Shown: one piece after another, positions 60,401-64,000 of the stretch | Position numbering within the stretch: position 1 is the stretch's first letter | How the letters are laid out: every line of letters begins with the position of its first letter | From: Niastella soli | GTDB taxonomy: Bacteria > Bacteroidota > Bacteroidia > Chitinophagales > Chitinophagaceae | DNA: 64,000 nt | Assembly (NCBI RefSeq): GCF_017742245.1 | Contig: NZ_JAGHKO010000004.1 | Coordinates: 1,054,001 to 1,118,000, forward strand | Direction: 5' to 3' | Translations under genes and position numbers: made by a program | The notes under the pieces: model-generated | The model's input: the letters and a program-made list of their open reading frames with translations, nothing else | Database searches by the model: none | What the model was told of the DNA's origin: nothing

Positions 60401-61994
60401 AACACCATTCTGAATAGGCGTTCTCAAGTGTATTGGAAATAGGGAATGGCGAATTGCCATAGGAATTACGACGGTTATCTTCTGGCTCGGTGCTGAGGGT
60501 CCAGCCCTTATCGCCATTCCCAAATCGTTCGCAGCTATTGCGCGCATAGGCATACGCTTTCGTCATATCATAGTTCCTGATGCCTTTGGCATACGCATCG
60601 GCCAGTACCGACACAGCCGGGTTACCGATCATACAGCCTGAATAGGCATTCAATAATTCCCAGCGTTCAAAATAATGCCGGCCGGTCTCATCGGCCAGGT
60701 CGGTCAATGAACGTATCAAATCGTTCACCAACGACGGATTTATTATGGTTTGCAAGGGCATCTGGCTTCTGAATACATCCCAGCCGCTGAAGACGGTCCT
60801 GCGGTTTTGCCCAACCCCTCCGGTATGGATCTTTCCATCCCCCCCGGTATAGGCACCATCTACATCCGATGCCGTGCGGGGATCGATCATGGTATGATAT
60901 AAGGCCGTATAAAAAACCGATCTTTCTTCTTCGGTGCCGCCTTCAATTTTTATTTTCTCCAATGCCTGCTCCCATTGTGCACGCGCTTTTGTATGTGTTT
61001 TGTCAAAGTCCCAGCCAGTGATCTCCTGCTGCAGGTTCATTTTCGCATGCGCCACATCGGTAAAGGAAATACCGGCTTTCATCAGCACCTGCTCGTTTTC
61101 TTTGGTGGTAAACTCGGTAAAGAAACCCAGGTGTTTGCCCTGTTGCTCCTTTGGTTGTTTGGTAATACCGTTGGTGGCAGCTTCCGCAATCCGCTGCTGG
61201 TAACGCTGGCTTTCGAGATCTTCTCTTTTGCGGGTCCAATCGTCAGGGATAGCGGCATTCCATACCCCATATTGTTTTAAGGGTTTACTAAACTGTGCAT
61301 AGAAGTATACAGTATAGTCGGCATGGCCTTCGCCATTCCCCCAGCCACCGCCTGCGGGGGTGCACTTCATCCAGCCTTCAATAGTATGTTCATCCACTAC
61401 CCGTACATATTGTTCGGTGGAAGTTCCCCCTACCCGTCGGGCCAGATCGATCTGGATGCGCGAGCGGTCATTTGCCGGAAAGGTAAAACGCAGCATCCCA
61501 CTGTGTGGTGCGGCCGTCATTTCTGCCTTTACCCGGTATTTTGATAATTCAACTTTGTAATAACCGGGGCTTGCCGCTTCCGATGTTTTGGCAAAACCCG
61601 AACGATAGCCTTCTGCTTCATGCCCGGGCCGGCCGGCCGATGTTTTTAATACCCCTGTCGTTGGCATTACCAGAAAATTACCCAGGTCGCCATACCAGCC
61701 AATACCGCTGAGTTGCGTAAAAGCAAACCCTTCAATGGAAGTATGTTCATAGCTATACCCTGAGCCGTTGTCGCCGCCTGTTATCGTATTAGGGCTCACC
61801 TGCACCATGCCATAAGGCGTAGTAGCACCGGGAAATGTTTTTCCTAACCCATGACTGGCGCCTGCTTTATCAATACTGGTGCTGGCACCAATAAACGGGT
61901 TTACATAGGATACTGGTTGACGTGACAACTGCCCAGCGCCTGATAAGGTTGTTAACAACAGGGACGCCATTAAATACTGTTTCTTTTTGTTCAT
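57411..61994 (-). CDS. Tandem double GH92 alpha-mannosidase
   Basis: A 1527-residue exported protein holding two complete GH92 units. Signal peptide about 1-20 (SLLLTTLSGAGQ). Unit 1 (about 25-790): VSYVNPFIGASTSIDKAGAS, FPGATTPYGMVQVSPNT, IEGFAFTQLSGIGWYGDLGN, VFSGWDVFRSQMPLQTIINP, GNEDVGQMSAWYVLAAAGIH and CPGDTRYEITSPVF. Unit 2 (about 795-1527): YGNTYPTTALPFSMNAWSPQ, RGFGQTHQCSPWVNDYAVFT, DNGFWDTFRSQFPLNTILHP, GDEDQGGMSSWYVLSALGIY and CPGTDQYVIGSPLF. GH92 enzymes are calcium-dependent exo-alpha-mannosidases. The two units differ in the GxED motif (Asn versus Asp) and in N-terminal sequence, so their linkage specificities may differ. It is the first gene after the SusC-like receptor. Confidence 0.95.
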   Translation of the reverse strand: MNKKKQYLMASLLLTTLSGAGQLSRQPVSYVNPFIGASTSIDKAGASHGLGKTFPGATTPYGMVQVSPNTITGGDNGSGYSYEHTSIEGFAFTQLSGIGWYGDLGNFLVMPTTGVLKTSAGRPGHEAEGYRSGFAKTSEAASPGYYKVELSKYRVKAEMTAAPHSGMLRFTFPANDRSRIQIDLARRVGGTSTEQYVRVVDEHTIEGWMKCTPAGGGWGNGEGHADYTVYFYAQFSKPLKQYGVWNAAIPDDWTRKREDLESQRYQQRIAEAATNGITKQPKEQQGKHLGFFTEFTTKENEQVLMKAGISFTDVAHAKMNLQQEITGWDFDKTHTKARAQWEQALEKIKIEGGTEEERSVFYTALYHTMIDPRTASDVDGAYTGGDGKIHTGGVGQNRRTVFSGWDVFRSQMPLQTIINPSLVNDLIRSLTDLADETGRHYFERWELLNAYSGCMIGNPAVSVLADAYAKGIRNYDMTKAYAYARNSCERFGNGDKGWTLSTEPEDNRRNSYGNSPFPISNTLENAYSEWCLSRLAAALGKKEDELKYAQRALSYKNVFDASKNWFRPRKEDGSWEDWPAEGRLKQFYGTVESNPYQQGWFVPHDVPGMVKLMGGRDSVIADLLHFFNNAPADLLWNDYYNHANEPVHHVPFLFNRLGAPWLTQEWSRKICARAYHNKVEGLVGNEDVGQMSAWYVLAAAGIHPVCPGDTRYEITSPVFTKIELQLDPQYAKGKTFTVIAKNNSTKNVYIQRAWLNGKPYAACFIDHADIAAGGVLELEMGPAPNNHWGVEANDDLVKYANTLQGTASDFGLSYGNTYPTTALPFSMNAWSPQTGKNGDGWKYQYGATSIRGFGQTHQCSPWVNDYAVFTLMPLAGTLEVDENKRAAAFHHENETGRPDYYKVTFDNGITTEITPVERGAAMRFSYPQTGEGYLVLDGYTQLSEVNIDASHHRITGWVNNARWVPAKFRNYFVLEFDQPFVSYGTWENEKNTVFKDSVYKEGKGAGAWLQFPKGAVVQVKIASSYISPEQAITTLQRELGAYAGFDDTRRAAQQVWNKLFHRILVEGGTEEQKATFYSCLFRANLFSHQFFEYNEQGQPVYYSPYDGAIHNGYMYTDNGFWDTFRSQFPLNTILHPTMEGQYMQALLAAQQQCGWLPAWSFPSETGGMLGNHAISLLTDAWVKDIRSFSADSALKAYYHEATNKGPWGGANGRQGWKDYFQLGYVTYPESQGSTAQTLEYAYDDFCAWQLATKTGNRFYTNVFARQLYNYRNVFDPATNFMRGRQTNGQWAPQFDPLDWGGPYTEGNAWHYTWSVFHDVQGLINLMGGEQKFTAKLDSVFSLPNTIKPGTYGGVIHEMKEMQLANMGQYAHGNQPIQHMIYLYNYARQPWKAQAHVRAVMDRLYNATEKGFPGDEDQGGMSSWYVLSALGIYAVCPGTDQYVIGSPLFPKVTITLENGKQFIIEAKNNSASNVYIANATLNGKVYTHNWITHADIVKGGVLHFEMSNKPATGRGILNADKPFSLTTK

Positions 61995-62041
61995 ATAATA
62001 TTGACCGAAAGATTAAATTTTTGTCCTTCGAATTAGGGCAA

Positions 62042-62152
62042 CTACAAGCTACAAGCGGCAAGCAAAAAGGCAGGCAGCATTCTAAGCAAATGCAACCTGG
62101 CCGCGATGGCCTGAAGCTTAAGGCTTGAGGCTTGAAGCTTATGGTTTACAGC
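62042..62152. repeat. Two complementary heptamer arrays between the susC-like and GH92 genes
   Basis: 62042-62069 holds CTACAAG, CTACAAG, CGGCAAG, CAAAAAG. 62111-62152 holds CTGAAGC, TTAAGGC, TTGAGGC, TTGAAGC, TTATGGT, TTACAGC. Complementary stretches of 18 bp pair at 15 positions. The second array ends at the stop codon of the SusC-like gene. Confidence 0.8.
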
Positions 62153-64000
62153 TAAAATCCAAGCTGCAAACCAATATTCACCACGCGTTGCGCCAGGTAG
62201 GCATCACCCGCTGTATTGCTGGCTACCTCAGGGTCGGCCTGGTATTTTTTGCTAACATTACTCCAGGTAGCGAGGTTATACGCACTCAGGTACAAACGGC
62301 CATTATTCATTCGTAAGGGCAACCACCGGCGTGGTAAAATATAACTTAGCTCCACTGTTTTAAGCCGGATATAGTGTGCATTGATCACCCAGAAATCGGA
62401 GTTGTAAGCACCCGGGCTGTTAATAGTAGTGGGGTTGCTGGTAAGCCTGGGGAACGCAGCAGAAGCCGCCGTGGCGGGCGTCCACCGTTTTTCATGCAGC
62501 GGTTGAAACTGCCCTTTGAATGGTTCAATAGCAGTACCCGTAAGACCCAGACTATAACCAAAGGCGCCCTGGAAAAGCACACTGGCATCAAAACCTTTGT
62601 ACCCGATCTTTATCGGCAATCCGATGGTGGTATTGGGCAGGTTAGGTTTTCCAATGTTGGTAATATCATTCTGATCAATAATACCATCTCCATTCAGGTC
62701 TTTGTATTTCAGATCACCGGGTTGAATAGTTCCCGCCCCAACCGGCTTGGCCACCTTAGGGTCGGCAACGTCTGTTTCATTATAGAACCCATTGAATAAA
62801 TAGCCTTGTGGCTGATTGATGGATTGTCCGGTCTTTGCGAGCCAGGGAAACCGGGGCGACGCTTCTGCCATATACAGGATCTTATTCTTTGCATACGACC
62901 ATACCAATCCTACACTGTATTGTACGTTCCCTACTTTGTCGTGGTAGTTAAAGGTTTCCTCCCAACCGCTGTTCCTGGTAATACCCACGTTGGTTGGTGA
63001 AACGCCTATACCCAATATCAGCGGCGTATTGCCGGGCGTTACCAACTGATCATAGCGATGCTCATGAAAATAATCGGCCGACAAGGTCACTTTATCATTG
63101 AACAGGTTCACATCCAGGCCCACATCAAACTTCCTTGCCTTTTCCCAGGTAACATTGTTGTTACCCAGAGCCCCTTCATATATAGTACCGGCCCCCTGGT
63201 TGGTTTGTCCAAAGCTATACCCCACGCCCTGGTTGTAGATCTGGTTGTAGAGATATTGATTGCCCGGGGCCACATCAGAGCCCACTACGCCATAAGTACC
63301 GCGTACTTTAAACAGGCTTACAGCAGGTAACAGGTTGTCGAAAAATTCTTCTTTCGCTATGTTCCAGCCCACGCCTACTGCGGGGAAGAAGCCATTTCGT
63401 TTGTCGGCCTGAAAACGGTCTGACCCATTGTATGCACCGTTAAAATCGATCAGGTATTTTTGTTTGTAGTCGTACCCTATCTTTAATGAATAGCCGCGGT
63501 ATTTATGCGGCACCTGGCCTACAATCGGAAAAAAACCTGTATTATCTACATCCACACGGTAACTTTCCTGGTTCCATAAGAACAATCCGGAAAAATGGTG
63601 ATCGCTCCCAAATACGCGATCATAATTCAGATAGATCTGCACGTTGGTACGCTGGTTATCAAGATCGGTATTGCCCAGTGTTCTGTAAGTGCCATAGGTA
63701 TAGCCACCGGTGCTTACCCCTGTATTCAGGTGATAACTGCCATCCCGCGGATCATAATGATAGCTTGGCGGGAAGGGCCTGAACAAGGTGAGGTTGTTCT
63801 GCTCCACACTGGCATAGGCCACCCGGCCTATGAGCGACAGGCCGCGGGTAATATCATCCAGCTTTTCGGTAAAACCCAACAATACGTTATAGTCGGTACG
63901 GCGATCGCGTTTATACCCCTGCGTGGCCAGTTGTGCATTGATAGTTGGCAACTGGTTTTGCGTATCATAGGCATAGGCCCAACTGCCATCCGGATTAATA
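62152..64000 (-). CDS. SusC/RagA-family TonB-linked outer-membrane protein, C-terminal part
   Basis: The last 616 residues of a SusC-like receptor; the frame is open to the end of the window, where it reads NPDGSWAYAYDTQNQLPTIN. A typical C-terminal barrel region: RDRRTDYNVLLGFTEKLDDI, FSGLFLWNQESYRV, YKQKYLIDFNGAYNGSDRFQ, GWNIAKEEFFDNLLPAVSLF followed by KVRGTYGVVGSD, PQGYLFNGFYNETDV, GDLKYKDLNGDGIIDQNDIT and IRLKTVELSYILPRRWLPLR. Such receptors import oligosaccharides with a SusD lipoprotein lid. The usual downstream susD is missing; the next gene is GH92 after 157 bp of repeats. The TonB box, plug and start lie outside the window. Confidence 0.96.
   Translation of the reverse strand, partial: INPDGSWAYAYDTQNQLPTINAQLATQGYKRDRRTDYNVLLGFTEKLDDITRGLSLIGRVAYASVEQNNLTLFRPFPPSYHYDPRDGSYHLNTGVSTGGYTYGTYRTLGNTDLDNQRTNVQIYLNYDRVFGSDHHFSGLFLWNQESYRVDVDNTGFFPIVGQVPHKYRGYSLKIGYDYKQKYLIDFNGAYNGSDRFQADKRNGFFPAVGVGWNIAKEEFFDNLLPAVSLFKVRGTYGVVGSDVAPGNQYLYNQIYNQGVGYSFGQTNQGAGTIYEGALGNNNVTWEKARKFDVGLDVNLFNDKVTLSADYFHEHRYDQLVTPGNTPLILGIGVSPTNVGITRNSGWEETFNYHDKVGNVQYSVGLVWSYAKNKILYMAEASPRFPWLAKTGQSINQPQGYLFNGFYNETDVADPKVAKPVGAGTIQPGDLKYKDLNGDGIIDQNDITNIGKPNLPNTTIGLPIKIGYKGFDASVLFQGAFGYSLGLTGTAIEPFKGQFQPLHEKRWTPATAASAAFPRLTSNPTTINSPGAYNSDFWVINAHYIRLKTVELSYILPRRWLPLRMNNGRLYLSAYNLATWSNVSKKYQADPEVASNTAGDAYLAQRVVNIGLQLGF

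Overview
The window comes from a Bacteroidota genome, most likely a Chitinophagaceae-type soil polysaccharide degrader (inference). The support is: several secreted proteins ending in type IX secretion (T9SS) sorting domains, a SusC/RagA-family TonB-linked receptor next to a glycoside hydrolase operon (GH92, GH2, GH38, sialate esterase), a beta-barrel TonB-dependent receptor, many lipoproteins, and promoters of the Bacteroidota TTG-N20-TAnnTTTG type. I see no tRNA, rRNA, CRISPR array or intact insertion sequence.

Layout. 0-12.5 kb: the 3' end of katG; a 17-repeat ELWKSDGT T9SS protein; small membrane, lipoprotein and BrkB/YihY genes; a Tat-exported threonine-aldolase-like enzyme; a GH5-ricin lipoprotein; and a FadR-type GntR regulator driving an MFS exporter, with two identical palindromic operator candidates. 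12.5-28.4 kb: a TonB-dependent receptor behind a 38-bp dyad promoter, then on the minus strand a polymorphic-toxin-like locus. That locus holds a T9SS LamG-type protein, a 3218-residue SpvB/FG-GAP/RHS protein with an L,D-transpeptidase-like C-terminus, a start-less lipoprotein-like relic, a secreted protein and an ankyrin lipoprotein, the last two being candidate immunity proteins. 28.4-36.8 kb: small secreted proteins, VOC, DUF434, DUF2306, a pectinesterase and a SUFU-like protein. 36.8-43.9 kb: a cupin/DJ-1 pair, dinB behind a leucine-rich-repeat gene, a GyrI-like protein and PhnB-like VOC domains. 43.9-45.1 kb: a 1.15-kb hairpin-rich non-coding block. 45.1-49.2 kb: a lipase-maturation-factor-like protein, a PHA-system protein, an OmpA lipoprotein and an AraC regulator. 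49.2-64 kb: a minus-strand glycan-degradation operon (SusC-like, tandem GH92, GH2 beta-mannosidase type, sialate esterase, GH38-like, SGNH), probably aimed at mannose-containing, possibly acetylated glycans.

Two themes stand out. The RHS locus has all the parts of a peptidoglycan-targeting polymorphic toxin with cell-envelope immunity. The intergenic spaces carry at least eight unrelated arrays of degenerate 7-bp (or 8-bp) tandem repeats, several of which begin at stop codons or form large inverted pairs around terminators.
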